The notes under the pieces: model-generated | What the model was told of the DNA's origin: nothing | Database searches by the model: none | Seen by the model: only the letters and a program-made list of their open reading frames with translations | Shown: positions 8,356 to 16,847 of the stretch, one piece after another | How positions within the stretch are numbered: the stretch's first letter is position 1 | How the letters are laid out: each line of letters opens with the position of its first letter | Program-made: the position numbers and the translations under genes | Source of the DNA: Weeksellaceae bacterium | GTDB lineage: Bacteria; Bacteroidota; Bacteroidia; Flavobacteriales; Weeksellaceae | Assembly (NCBI GenBank): GCA_022013695.1 | Contig: JAKLPS010000020.1 | Span: 173,407 to 237,406 of the forward strand | DNA: 64,000 bases | Reading direction: 5' to 3'

Positions 8356-9309
8356 TCAATGTTCGTCATTGTCAGTATTGATAAGGTATTGTAGCGATTG
8401 TTTCAAATCTGAAAATGTATGATAATTGCCACAAAAATTACCCGTTTTCAGCTCCCATTCATCATTTTGGAAGGTCAGTTTGAATTTTTGCAGATTTGAA
8501 GAAAAGTTTTTTTGAAGAAACGAAAACATCATTTCCTTTTCCAGCTTTGGCGCTTCTATCTCCGGCGGGCGAAAATTCTTGTTAAAATCCAGAATTTTGG
8601 GTGCAATCAATTCAGGGCTATTGAGCATGACTTCTTCCGCAATGCCGCTGGTGAGTTTTTTGTCTTTCAACCACCAGATTTTGTCCGAAAATTCCTTTGC
8701 CAATCTCCAGTCGTGGGAAGAAAAGAGAATTAATTTGTTTTCATTTTTCGCAAGATTTCTGATTAGAGAAAGAATCATCAGTTTGTTTTCTTCGTCCAAA
8801 TGCGTGGTGGGTTCGTCCAAAATAATGAAAGGAGAATTTTGCGCCAAAGCCCTCCCAATAAAGGCTTTTTGGAGATTTCCGTCGGAGAGTTCTATTAACT
8901 TGGTATGTCGAAATGGCGTGAGATTCAGTTTGCTGATGATTTCATCGATTTCAGTTTTATCCTTTTCATTCAATTTAAAATAATAAGGATAATGAATGTA
9001 TTTTCCAAGTGAAATTAAATCTGTAACGGTGTAATTTTCAGGTATTTCGGATTTTGAAAAAACGATGGCAATTTTGCAAGCTATTTCGCTCGGATTCATC
9101 TTCTGAATCGGTTTTCCGTTGATTGAAATTTCGCCATTCAAAAGTTTGTTCTGTCCGAGAATTGATTTGATTAAAGTAGTCTTCCCAATGCCGTTATTGC
9201 CCATCAACAGGCAGACTTCGCCTAATTCTAAGGAAGTATTGATGTCAGAAATCAATGGTTCTGAATATCCGATGGATGCATTAATTATTTTGAGAAAATT
9301 CATCATCAT
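8356..9309 (-). CDS. ABC transporter ATP-binding protein, iron/heme/cobalamin type
   Basis: Cytoplasmic ATPase of a FecCDE-type importer. Walker A is GNNGIGKT (37-44), the signature is LSDGNLQKA (a variant of LSGGQ), Walker B is FIILDEPTTHLD and the H-loop is FSSHDW. About 90 residues follow the usual end of the domain and have no motif I recognise. The start codon overlaps the permease stop by four bases (ATGA), showing translational coupling. The substrate is probably a siderophore, heme or corrinoid, but the sequence does not say which. No substrate-binding protein gene is present in the window. Confidence 0.9.
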   Translation of the reverse strand: MMMNFLKIINASIGYSEPLISDINTSLELGEVCLLMGNNGIGKTTLIKSILGQNKLLNGEISINGKPIQKMNPSEIACKIAIVFSKSEIPENYTVTDLISLGKYIHYPYYFKLNEKDKTEIDEIISKLNLTPFRHTKLIELSDGNLQKAFIGRALAQNSPFIILDEPTTHLDEENKLMILSLIRNLAKNENKLILFSSHDWRLAKEFSDKIWWLKDKKLTSGIAEEVMLNSPELIAPKILDFNKNFRPPEIEAPKLEKEMMFSFLQKNFSSNLQKFKLTFQNDEWELKTGNFCGNYHTFSDLKQSLQYLINTDNDEH

Positions 9310-10274
9310 TTCTTTTTAATAAGCATCAACAATATCACCGGAATCCCAAAAAACGTCGTAATAATATTAATCGGAAACTGGCTCAGTTCTGAAATAATCG
9401 AAAAAACCTGCATGATCAAAATTCCCAAAACGATATTCAAAATCCATTGATGCCAAAGCTGAGCGGGATTCCAAAGCATTCTGCAAAAATGCGGAACCAC
9501 GATTCCGATAAATAAAATCGGTCCCAAAAAGGCCGTCACAGAAGCCGACAGAATAGAAGAAGCTAGAATAATACTGATTTTCAATTTCGATTGGCTGACG
9601 CCAAAACTCTGAGCATAAGCCGATCCCAAAGCATTACCAATCAACGGTTTGATGGATCTGAAAGTGAAAAACAATCCGATAATTATTAAAATGGTTAAGA
9701 TGGAAATTTGAGAAAAATTGGCTTGGTTATTCGCTCCGAAAGTCCACAGAATATAATTTTTCAGACTTTGACTTTCCACATAAAATTGAAGACAAGAAAC
9801 AACCGCTCCAGCTAAAGCAGAAATCAGAAAACCGAAAATTATGATGAAACTTTTGTCGCGAAATCGATTGGAAAATAAAAGCAAAACCAACATCAGAACT
9901 ACACTTCCAAGAATTGATGACAAGCTGATGAAACTGTTCTGCAGAAAATCCGGAATCGGAATATCCTGTGAAAAGAAAATGTAAAACGCGACAAACAAAC
10001 CGGAAACCGAGGTAATTCCCAAAACATCCGGTCCGGCCAAAGGATTCTTGAAATATTCCTGCAAAAGAAAGCCACTCGTCGGGATTGCAATTCCGGCTAA
10101 AATCATTGCTAAAGCGCGATTGATACGGAATCCCGCGACTTCAAAGTTTTCTTTTTCAGAATCTAAAAAGTCGGAGAAGTTGAGTTTTGCATAACCAACA
10201 TTCAAATTGATAAGGAACGAAATGATGATTCCGACAATGATAAAAAAGCAAATAATTCCAAATTTATTTTTCAA
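9306..10274 (-). CDS. FecCD-family ABC transporter permease
   Basis: A 322-residue inner-membrane protein with about nine to ten hydrophobic helices and the family segments NRALAMILAGIAIPTSGFLLQ, NPLAGPDVLGITS and GPILFIGIVVPHFCRMLW. Such permeases dimerise and move iron-siderophore, heme or cobalamin complexes. The first helix follows a single Lys-rich start. It overlaps the ATPase gene downstream and follows the thioredoxin-like lipoprotein gene by 44 bases, so all three are likely one operon. Confidence 0.93.
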   Translation of the reverse strand: MKNKFGIICFFIIVGIIISFLINLNVGYAKLNFSDFLDSEKENFEVAGFRINRALAMILAGIAIPTSGFLLQEYFKNPLAGPDVLGITSVSGLFVAFYIFFSQDIPIPDFLQNSFISLSSILGSVVLMLVLLLFSNRFRDKSFIIIFGFLISALAGAVVSCLQFYVESQSLKNYILWTFGANNQANFSQISILTILIIIGLFFTFRSIKPLIGNALGSAYAQSFGVSQSKLKISIILASSILSASVTAFLGPILFIGIVVPHFCRMLWNPAQLWHQWILNIVLGILIMQVFSIISELSQFPINIITTFFGIPVILLMLIKKK

Positions 10275-10318
10275 GATTTATCTTATTAATGTAATTTTCA
10301 TCGCAGATTCTTACTTTA

Positions 10319-10888
10319 TTATTTTGCTGCTAAAAACTGAGCAATTTTCTGATTCAAAGCTTCCTCACTCATAGAACCCAACGTTTCATCTACTTTATCG
10401 CCTTTTTTAATCAATGTGAAAGGAATGGCTCCGCCGTCCCAAGTTTTAAAATTTTGCTCAAAAAACTGTGGTTTCAAAAGACTTCCGTCTAACAGAACCA
10501 CTTGTTTTCTGATGTTTTGTTTATCTACAAAATTACTCACTTCACTATTCCAATCGCTCTTGTTGTCCAGACTTACAAAAGTGAACTTGACTGGTTGACC
10601 TTTTAGCTCATCCATTTTCTGGCGAAAAAAAGGAATTTCCTGCACGCAGGGGCCGCACCAGGTGGCGAAAAAATTAGTCACATACAAAGTGTCAGAATTA
10701 TTATTCTGCAGATAGGTCACCATTTTTTCTGAAGATAATTCGACTAACGGCGTCATCTTAGCGTCGGATTTTTGGTTTGAAGTAGCGACAGAATCTTGTT
10801 TAATGATAGTTTCAGCGGGCTTTTGATCGTCTTTTTTGCAGGCCAAAACACTGATTGCTGCGAGCGAATATAATGCGAATTTTTTCAT
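10319..10888 (-). CDS. TlpA/ResA-like thioredoxin-fold lipoprotein
   Basis: The lipobox SVLAC gives lipidation at Cys17, so it is anchored in the envelope. After a Lys-rich linker of about 40 residues the thioredoxin fold carries WCGPC at 77-81 and a late cis-Pro loop (GGAIPFTLI). Predicted role: periplasmic thiol-disulfide exchange, such as cytochrome or envelope-protein maturation. Length is 189 residues, normal for TlpA proteins. It precedes the FecCD permease on the same strand; a shared role in metal uptake is possible but unproven. It is divergent from the PaaE-like gene. Confidence 0.9.
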   Translation of the reverse strand: MKKFALYSLAAISVLACKKDDQKPAETIIKQDSVATSNQKSDAKMTPLVELSSEKMVTYLQNNNSDTLYVTNFFATWCGPCVQEIPFFRQKMDELKGQPVKFTFVSLDNKSDWNSEVSNFVDKQNIRKQVVLLDGSLLKPQFFEQNFKTWDGGAIPFTLIKKGDKVDETLGSMSEEALNQKIAQFLAAK

Positions 10889-10974
10889 AATTTTTATTTC
10901 ATTTAATGTGAAACTTTGGATTTGTTATTTAGATTTTTTTTTTGGTCAATTTTGATTAAATTTGATTCTTGACA

Positions 10975-12102
10975 ATGGAGAATCAATTAACAGTAGCCAA
11001 CCAACCTCAGTTTCACAGGCTAAAAATAGCTAAAAAACAACAACTGACCAAACAAGCTTTTGCGCTGCAGTTGGCAGTTCCACCTGAGTTGAAATCTCAA
11101 TATGAGTACAAAGCCGGACAGTATTTGACATTGAAATATCACTTCCAAGAAAGGGAAGTCCAGAACGATTATTCCATCACTTCGTCGCCTTTTGAAGATC
11201 AATTATCTTTGGCTATCAAGATCAATGGGGAGAAAAGTTCAACCCATTTTCTTTTTAATCATTATAAAATCGGTGATGAAATATCGGTGAGCGAGCCTCA
11301 AGGTCGCTTCTTCCTCCCTTCTCGGCCGAATGAAAAAAGAACCATCATCGCCTTTGCCTCGGGCATCGGAATCACGCCGATCCTGAGTCACATCAAAAAT
11401 ATCCTTAATGAAGAGAAATCGACACGCATTTTTCTGTTCTATGGCAACAAAAATTACGAAGATATTATTCTGAAAAATGAATTAGAAAATCTTCAGAAGC
11501 AAGTCGCAGAAAGATTTGAAGTGTTTTATTTTCTGTCTCAAGAGCCGGTGAGAGACAAACTATTTCAAGGAAGAATTGATGAAAAGAAAATAGCTCTAAT
11601 TATCAACCAAATTCTTCATCTGGACGAAGATGATGAGGAATCTACGATCTGGGACAGCACCGATAAAGTCCTTATTTGCGGCCCAGGAGCAATGATAAAA
11701 TCGGTTGCTAATGCCTGCTACAACCACGGAATCCCCAAAAAAAATATTCATTTTGAGCTGTTCGAAACTTATAACGAAGATATCTATCCGACGGAGAAAG
11801 AGTTTCCTCTGATAGAAAATGTGAAGGTGACAATCAAATATAATCACATCGAAAAAGACGGCATCATCCTCAAAAATAATGAGCGCAAAATCCTACAGCA
11901 ACTGTTGGATCTTGGGTACAAACTGCCCTATTCCTGCAAATCTGGCGTCTGCGGAAGCTGCCTTTGCTACTTGAAAAACGGAAAAGTGGATATGACCGAA
12001 GATGAATACCTCACGGATCACGAAAAAGATCAGGGAAAAATCTTACCTTGTACTGCCATTGCGATGAGCAAAGAGATATTTTTAGATTTTGATATGATTT
12101 AA
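10975..12102 (+). CDS. PaaE-like ferredoxin-NADP reductase with C-terminal 2Fe-2S domain
   Basis: Electron-transfer flavoprotein. The N-terminal FAD-binding barrel has the DYSITSSP motif, the NAD(P)-binding domain has ASGIGITPILSH, and a C-terminal plant-type ferredoxin domain binds 2Fe-2S through CKSGVCGSC and a later Cys in LPCTA. The architecture matches PaaE, the reductase of phenylacetyl-CoA oxygenase, and related reductases of oxygenases or desaturases. No paa genes are nearby, so the partner is unknown. I chose ATG 10975 over an in-frame TTG six bases upstream. It is followed after 2 bases by the SanA-like gene. Confidence 0.9.
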   Translation: MENQLTVANQPQFHRLKIAKKQQLTKQAFALQLAVPPELKSQYEYKAGQYLTLKYHFQEREVQNDYSITSSPFEDQLSLAIKINGEKSSTHFLFNHYKIGDEISVSEPQGRFFLPSRPNEKRTIIAFASGIGITPILSHIKNILNEEKSTRIFLFYGNKNYEDIILKNELENLQKQVAERFEVFYFLSQEPVRDKLFQGRIDEKKIALIINQILHLDEDDEESTIWDSTDKVLICGPGAMIKSVANACYNHGIPKKNIHFELFETYNEDIYPTEKEFPLIENVKVTIKYNHIEKDGIILKNNERKILQQLLDLGYKLPYSCKSGVCGSCLCYLKNGKVDMTEDEYLTDHEKDQGKILPCTAIAMSKEIFLDFDMI

Positions 12103-12104
12103 TT

Positions 12105-12728
12105 ATGGTTAAGGCGCTTACCAACATTTTAAAGATAGCTTTGCGGCTTTTGGAATTCGGATTTTTGCTGATGATTCTGGCGAATTTCTGGGTATATGCA
12201 TTGACCAGCGGCAGAACCTATACCAAGATCAGCCAAGTGCCTGCGAGAGATTGTGCCCTGGTTTTAGGAACCTCGCCGAAGATGCGATCCGGCGTTGCCA
12301 ACCCTTATTTTACAGCAAGAATGGATGCTGTGGGTACGCTGTATCACCACGGTAAAATAAAGAAAATCATCGTGAGCGGAGAGAAAAGTGATAACTATGA
12401 TGAGACCGAAGCAATGAAGAATTTTTTGGTTTATAACGAAGGCGTTCCGGAACAGATGATCGAAAAAGATCCAAAAGGCTTCAACACGCACAGAAGCATC
12501 CTGAACTGCAAAAATATCTACAAACAGAAAAATGTGATCATCGTCTCACAGGGTTTTCACAATATGCGGGCATTATTTTTTGCGAGGAACAATGGCATGA
12601 ATGCCTTGGGATTTGATGCTCAGGATGTAACCAAAAATGAAAGCTTCTACAGAAATCACACCCGTGAATTTCTTGCCAGAGATCTTGCCGTTTTTTACTA
12701 TATTTTTGGCGTTTCGCCGGAAGAATAA
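12105..12728 (+). CDS. sanA: SanA-like DUF218 envelope protein
   Basis: A 207-residue protein with one N-terminal membrane helix (about residues 8-31), then a DUF218/YdcF domain. It has CALVLGTSPKMRSGVANPYFTAR, the KIIVSGEKSDNYDETEAM segment and VIIVSQGFHNMRALF, which is the SanA/SfiX subgroup rather than YdcF. E. coli SanA affects envelope barrier function and vancomycin exclusion at high temperature; the biochemical activity is not settled. It starts two bases after the reductase stop, so they form an operon. Confidence 0.85.
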   Translation: MVKALTNILKIALRLLEFGFLLMILANFWVYALTSGRTYTKISQVPARDCALVLGTSPKMRSGVANPYFTARMDAVGTLYHHGKIKKIIVSGEKSDNYDETEAMKNFLVYNEGVPEQMIEKDPKGFNTHRSILNCKNIYKQKNVIIVSQGFHNMRALFFARNNGMNALGFDAQDVTKNESFYRNHTREFLARDLAVFYYIFGVSPEE

Positions 12729-12825
12729 TCTCTCATTGGAATAAAAAATTTTGAATATCGATCATTGGCAGATTCTTTGTAATTATGATATTACTACTTG
12801 AAAAGTCATCCTAAAATCATTACAA

Positions 12826-13398
12826 ATGAAAAATTTATTCAAAATATTAGTTCTTGTCCTCAACAGTTTTACAGTGATTTCCTGCAAAACAACTATGGGT
12901 GGATATGCTGCAAACGATCCTTATTCTCAGGGCTATTCCGACGGTTACAGAGACGGCTATTACCAGTCGCCCGATGGATTTTGGTATGCGCCCAACGTTG
13001 TATATTTGGATTATAACAACAATTACTACAGAAATGGAGTGGTTTACAACACAAGAAATGTGAACCGAACCAATGTGATCATTTCGCCAAAAAGAAGTTC
13101 TTTGCAAAATCAGATTCCGAATAATGCAAGAATCCAATCAACCACAAGGACGCAGCAAAATGGAATGCGAACCCAAAATAGTATCCGACCGCAACAAAAT
13201 ATCAATAGTGCAACACGGCGGCAATCTCAAAATACGATCCGGATGCAGCCCAATGCTAATAGCGCAAAAAGAACTCAGCCACAAAATGATGGACGCGCCC
13301 AGCCGCAAAATAGTCCAAGACCCGCTCCTGAAAATAATGCGGCAGCCCAACCAACCGCAACGCAAGATGACAATTCCCGAAGAAGCGGATCGCGATAG
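12826..13398 (+). CDS. Predicted lipoprotein with Gln/Asn/Arg-rich tail
   Basis: The lipobox is FTVISC with lipidation at Cys20. Residues 25-75 hold Tyr/Gly/Asn-rich sequence (QGYSDGYRDGYY, LDYNNNYYRNG). From about residue 100 to the end the protein is a low-complexity tail of repeated R-x-Q-x-N units with almost no acidic residues, so it is strongly basic and probably disordered. I know of no function. A basic surface tail could bind nucleic acid, LPS or peptidoglycan; that is speculation. It is followed by a terminator. Confidence 0.8.
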   Translation: MKNLFKILVLVLNSFTVISCKTTMGGYAANDPYSQGYSDGYRDGYYQSPDGFWYAPNVVYLDYNNNYYRNGVVYNTRNVNRTNVIISPKRSSLQNQIPNNARIQSTTRTQQNGMRTQNSIRPQQNINSATRRQSQNTIRMQPNANSAKRTQPQNDGRAQPQNSPRPAPENNAAAQPTATQDDNSRRSGSR

Positions 13399-13427
13399 AA
13401 AAAAGCCGGTTTTAACTGGTTTTTTTT
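13399..13427 (+). terminator. Intrinsic terminator after the Gln/Asn-rich lipoprotein gene
   Basis: The A-rich arm AAAAAAGCCGGTT pairs, with two G-U pairs, with the arm AACTGGTTTTTT. A T-run follows, immediately after the stop codon. Confidence 0.7.
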
Positions 13428-13480
13428 GCTTAAATTTTCAACTTTTCAATTTTATGAATCTATCGCAATGAAAATTATAT

Positions 13481-13488
13481 TATTTTTG
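13481..13488 (+). promoter_or_regulatory. -7 box (TATTTTTG) of udk
   Basis: Exact TAnnTTTG match 13 bases before the udk ATG, giving a very short leader. Confidence 0.55.
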
Positions 13489-13501
13489 TAAAAATTGCAA
13501 G

Positions 13502-14119
13502 ATGCTCGTGATTGGAATTGCCGGCGGTACCGGTTCCGGAAAAACTACAGTTGTCAACAAGATTCTCCAAAAGCTGAATGTAGAAGGGGTCAACGTACTG
13601 TCTCAGGACAATTATTATCACGACAATCCCAATCTAACGCTTTCTGAGAGAGAAGTCCTGAATTACGATCATCCAAAATCCATCGATTTTGATTTAATGC
13701 TGCGGCACGTGAAAGCCCTCAAAAATCATCAAAGCATCGAGCAGCCCATTTATTCGTTCGTAACACACTCCAGAACAGGAGATTACGTGACCGTGGAGCC
13801 TAGAAATGTTTTGATCGTGGAGGGTATTTTGGTTTTGACCAATCAAGAATTGCTAAAAGAATTTGATCTGAAAGTGTTTGTTCACGCAGATTCCGATGAA
13901 CGACTGATTCGAAGAATCCGCCGCGACACGCAGGAAAGAGGGCGCGATTTGCAAGAAGTTCTCCACCGCTACCAAACGACTCTCAAACCGATGCATCAGG
14001 AATTTATAGAACCTTCCAAAAACGAAGCCGACCTGATTGTTCCCAATATGAGACAGAACTCGGTTGCCATTGATTTTCTGACGACTGTTATCAATAATTC
14101 TCTTAAAAAAGTTCATTGA
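13502..14119 (+). CDS. udk: Uridine kinase
   Basis: Phosphorylates uridine and cytidine in pyrimidine salvage. The P-loop GGTGSGKTT lies near residues 8-16, LSQDNYYHD is the nucleoside-binding motif, and YDHPKSIDFDLM and RRIRRDTQERGRD (lid) are family segments. At 205 residues it is a normal single-domain kinase. It heads a plus-strand run with the FtsB/DivIC-like gene 55 bases downstream, an arrangement often kept in Chryseobacterium relatives. Confidence 0.95.
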   Translation: MLVIGIAGGTGSGKTTVVNKILQKLNVEGVNVLSQDNYYHDNPNLTLSEREVLNYDHPKSIDFDLMLRHVKALKNHQSIEQPIYSFVTHSRTGDYVTVEPRNVLIVEGILVLTNQELLKEFDLKVFVHADSDERLIRRIRRDTQERGRDLQEVLHRYQTTLKPMHQEFIEPSKNEADLIVPNMRQNSVAIDFLTTVINNSLKKVH

Positions 14120-14174
14120 TGATGAGATCGCCTTTCGATCGCACATTACCTTAGAAATATTAAAGATTCTCCAT

Positions 14175-14525
14175 ATGAAAGAACTAATCAAAGACATCAA
14201 AAAAAAATCGCCGACAATGAAGTTTTTTCAGACATATATTTTCAACAAATATCTACTGACGCTCGTGGGTTTTTTGATCTGGATGATATTCTTCGACAGC
14301 ACTTCTTTCTTGGTTATCAATGAACTGAATGGCGAAATCAAACGCTACGAAAAACAACTGAATTTCTACAAAACAGAATACGAAAAGAACGACCATTTCT
14401 TTCGAAAACTGATGAATAACAAGGACGAAAAGGAAAAGTATGCGCGAGAAAATTACTTTATGAAAAAACCCAATGAGGAGATTTTCATCTTGGTGGTAGA
14501 CAGTTCCAAAATTGCCAAAAAATAA
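14175..14525 (+). CDS. FtsB/DivIC-like septum formation initiator
   Basis: A 116-residue bitopic protein with a short basic cytoplasmic N-terminus, one membrane helix (about residues 27-46) and a periplasmic coiled coil (ELNGEIKRYEKQLNFYKTEYEKN). It ends with the family-typical RENYFMKKPNEEIFIL. FtsB/DivIC proteins join the FtsL/FtsQ divisome complex. It lies between udk and a methylmalonyl-CoA mutase subunit. A second ATG (14218) would remove 14 basic residues; I keep the first. Confidence 0.88.
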   Translation: MKELIKDIKKKSPTMKFFQTYIFNKYLLTLVGFLIWMIFFDSTSFLVINELNGEIKRYEKQLNFYKTEYEKNDHFFRKLMNNKDEKEKYARENYFMKKPNEEIFILVVDSSKIAKK

Positions 14526-14539
14526 AAAAATGTTTCAGA

Positions 14540-15697
14540 ATGAATGAATTGGGAGATTGGGAAATGCTTGTGAAAAAGCAACTCAAGACAGAAAACACCT
14601 ACGAAATCCTGCAAAAGGAAAATCTGGAAAACATCAAAGTTAGACCTTATTATCAGGACAATTCTGACTATAAAATCCTTCCAAAAATAGAAGAAAGCAC
14701 ACACCTTGTCGCCGATTATCAGAAAGGTCTGGAGGAGCAGGCGTTTGCATTTCTTGTCCACAAAAATGTTGAAAATCTTGAGGAAAGGGTGATTTTCATT
14801 GATAATTCAGATTTAGCAGAACATATTTTGACAGAAGATTCCAACCGTTACTTTTCTTTGATCGATGTGTTTTCCGAGGACAAAAATGCGGTCCTTAATG
14901 ACAATCTTGCCAGAGAATTATTGTCCAAAAACTTCGAAAGAAATATTTGCATTGATGTCAGCTTTCATCAGAATTCCGGCGCTTCCATTGTTCAGCAGTT
15001 GGCATTTGCTTTGTCTAAAGCCGAGGGACTGGTGGAAGAGCTTGGTTGTGATATTTTGGAAAAATTGGTTTTTCGTTTCGCGGTCGGAAGTCATTATTTC
15101 TTCGAGATTGCAAAAATCCGGGCTTTCAAATATCTTTTCAATCAGCTTTCTAAAGAATTTACCAAAGATTTGATTCCATTTGTTTTTGTAGAAACATCGT
15201 TCCGGAACAAGTCCAAAAATGATCAGGAAAACAATCTCATCCGTTCCACTTTGGAGTTAGCTGCCGCCATGATTGGCGGGTCCGATGCGGTTTTTAGTCA
15301 CAATTACAAAATCGAAAATTCGACCGAACTATCCAAAGAAATCTCATTCAAACAGCAAATTGTGCTGGCCTACGAAAGCATTATCAATGTTTTTGAAGAT
15401 GCCACATCTGGCAGTTATTTCGTGGAAGATATTACCCAACAATTCGCTGAAAGATCCTGGAAACTATTTCTGGACCTCGAAGAAAAAGGTGGCTATCTCG
15501 AATTATTAAAATCTGGAGAAATCCAAAAGATGATTTTCGAGCAAGCCACGAAAGAGCAGCGTTGGGTAGAAGAAGGGAGGATCAAAATCATAGGTATCAA
15601 TCTTTATCCGAAATTGGAAGTTAAAAAATCCGTTTCTGAACTTTATGATTCTTCTGAAATAAAACCGGTTCGTTTGGCAGAAATGTTTGAAGCATAG
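14540..15697 (+). CDS. mutA: Methylmalonyl-CoA mutase small (beta) subunit
   Basis: This 385-residue member of the methylmalonyl-CoA mutase family has no B12-binding C-terminal domain, as expected of the catalytically inactive small subunit. It starts LGDWEMLVKKQLKT and has family segments such as NICIDVSFHQNSGASIVQQLAFAL. With the large subunit (not in the window) it interconverts succinyl-CoA and methylmalonyl-CoA. It is somewhat shorter than many MutA proteins (about 450 or more), having a truncated C-terminal part. It begins 14 bases after the DivIC-like gene and is probably cotranscribed with it. Confidence 0.85.
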   Translation: MNELGDWEMLVKKQLKTENTYEILQKENLENIKVRPYYQDNSDYKILPKIEESTHLVADYQKGLEEQAFAFLVHKNVENLEERVIFIDNSDLAEHILTEDSNRYFSLIDVFSEDKNAVLNDNLARELLSKNFERNICIDVSFHQNSGASIVQQLAFALSKAEGLVEELGCDILEKLVFRFAVGSHYFFEIAKIRAFKYLFNQLSKEFTKDLIPFVFVETSFRNKSKNDQENNLIRSTLELAAAMIGGSDAVFSHNYKIENSTELSKEISFKQQIVLAYESIINVFEDATSGSYFVEDITQQFAERSWKLFLDLEEKGGYLELLKSGEIQKMIFEQATKEQRWVEEGRIKIIGINLYPKLEVKKSVSELYDSSEIKPVRLAEMFEA

Positions 15698-15748
15698 TGT
15701 GGGCTCAGAATTGCTAATGTCAGAATTCCTAACTGCAAACTAATTCAC

Positions 15749-15756
15749 TATCTTTG
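15749..15756 (+). promoter_or_regulatory. -7 box (TATCTTTG) of the pseudouridine synthase gene
   Basis: Matches TAnnTTTG, with the start codon 17 bases downstream. Confidence 0.55.
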
Positions 15757-15772
15757 CAAAAATTTTTACAAA

Positions 15773-16795
15773 ATGAGCGGAGAAGGCAAAAGACCGGAAC
15801 GAGACAAGAAACCAAGAAGCGCAGGCGGCGGCCGACCTACTGGAAACTCCCGAAACGCTAACGACAAAAGACCCAATTCTGCTGGCAACCGACCTTCTGA
15901 CAATGCTCGTAAACCTAAAACGATGCGCGGAGGCGACCGGAACTTTGAAAGCCGAGAAAAATATGAAAAAGGCGACAAAAAGCCCTTCAATAAAAAACCT
16001 TACGTAAAACCGGAAACTACAGAAGACAAAACCAAATCCTTCATCCAAAGAAGAAGATTTGAAAAAATAAGCAAAGAAGTCCCTAAAGACACAATCAGAC
16101 TTAATAAATACATCGCCAATTCTGGCATCTGCAGCCGGAGAGAAGCGGATGAATTGATAGCGCAAGGTCTGGTGGAAGTGAACGGGAAAGTGGTGACAGA
16201 AATGGGTTATCAAGTTCAGAAAACAGATAGAGTGGTTTTTGATAGCCAAAATATCACACCAGAAAAGCCGGTTTACGTATTATTAAACAAGCCCAAAGGC
16301 TACATCTCGACAACGAAAGACGAAAAAGCGAGAAAAACGGTGATGGATTTGACGGCAAATGCTTCTCCTTACAGAATTTTCCCTGTTGGAAGATTGGACC
16401 GACAGACCACAGGCGTGATCCTTATGACAAACGATGGACATATTACGAAAAAGCTGACGCATCCTTCTTTTTCTATGCAAAAGATCTATCACGTGACGCT
16501 GGACAGAAAATTGACGAATGACGACATGAAACTCATTGGCGAAGGAATCCGTCTGGAAGAAGGTGTTGCCGAGGTTGACAGCATCTCTTTCATCGAAGGG
16601 AAACCCAAAAATGAAGTCGGAATCGAAATCCATATCGGCTGGAATAGAGTGGTGCGGAGGATTTTCCAAAAGCTGGGTTACGAAGTGGAAGCTCTTGACC
16701 GAGTGATGTTTGCGGGACTTACCAAGAAAAATATCAAAAGAGGACACTGGCGAATCCTTACGGAACAAGAGGTGAACAATCTGAAAATGTTATAA
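15773..16795 (+). CDS. RluB/RsuA-family pseudouridine synthase with basic N-terminal tail
   Basis: Converts specific rRNA uridines to pseudouridine. Residues 1-100 are low-complexity Lys/Arg/Gly/Asn, probably a disordered RNA-binding tail. An S4 domain follows (about 106-165, RLNKYIANSGICSRREADELI), then the catalytic domain with GRLDRQTTGVIL; Asp209 is the predicted nucleophile. RluB (23S) or RsuA (16S) specificity cannot be settled by eye; the S4 arrangement fits both. It has its own promoter box and a strong terminator, so it is likely a single-gene unit. The long tail is common in flavobacterial homologues. Confidence 0.92.
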   Translation: MSGEGKRPERDKKPRSAGGGRPTGNSRNANDKRPNSAGNRPSDNARKPKTMRGGDRNFESREKYEKGDKKPFNKKPYVKPETTEDKTKSFIQRRRFEKISKEVPKDTIRLNKYIANSGICSRREADELIAQGLVEVNGKVVTEMGYQVQKTDRVVFDSQNITPEKPVYVLLNKPKGYISTTKDEKARKTVMDLTANASPYRIFPVGRLDRQTTGVILMTNDGHITKKLTHPSFSMQKIYHVTLDRKLTNDDMKLIGEGIRLEEGVAEVDSISFIEGKPKNEVGIEIHIGWNRVVRRIFQKLGYEVEALDRVMFAGLTKKNIKRGHWRILTEQEVNNLKML

Positions 16796-16802
16796 AAAAT
16801 AG

Positions 16803-16831
16803 AAAGGCTGAACGAATTCAGCCTTTTTTTT
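16803..16831. terminator. Bidirectional terminator between pseudouridine synthase and hydrolase genes
   Basis: The perfect 10-bp stem AAAGGCTGAA / TTCAGCCTTT with a 4-base loop is followed by a T-run on the plus strand. Read from the minus strand it also ends in T residues. It separates convergent genes. Confidence 0.85.
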
Positions 16832-16847
16832 GTTAGCTATATTTCAG

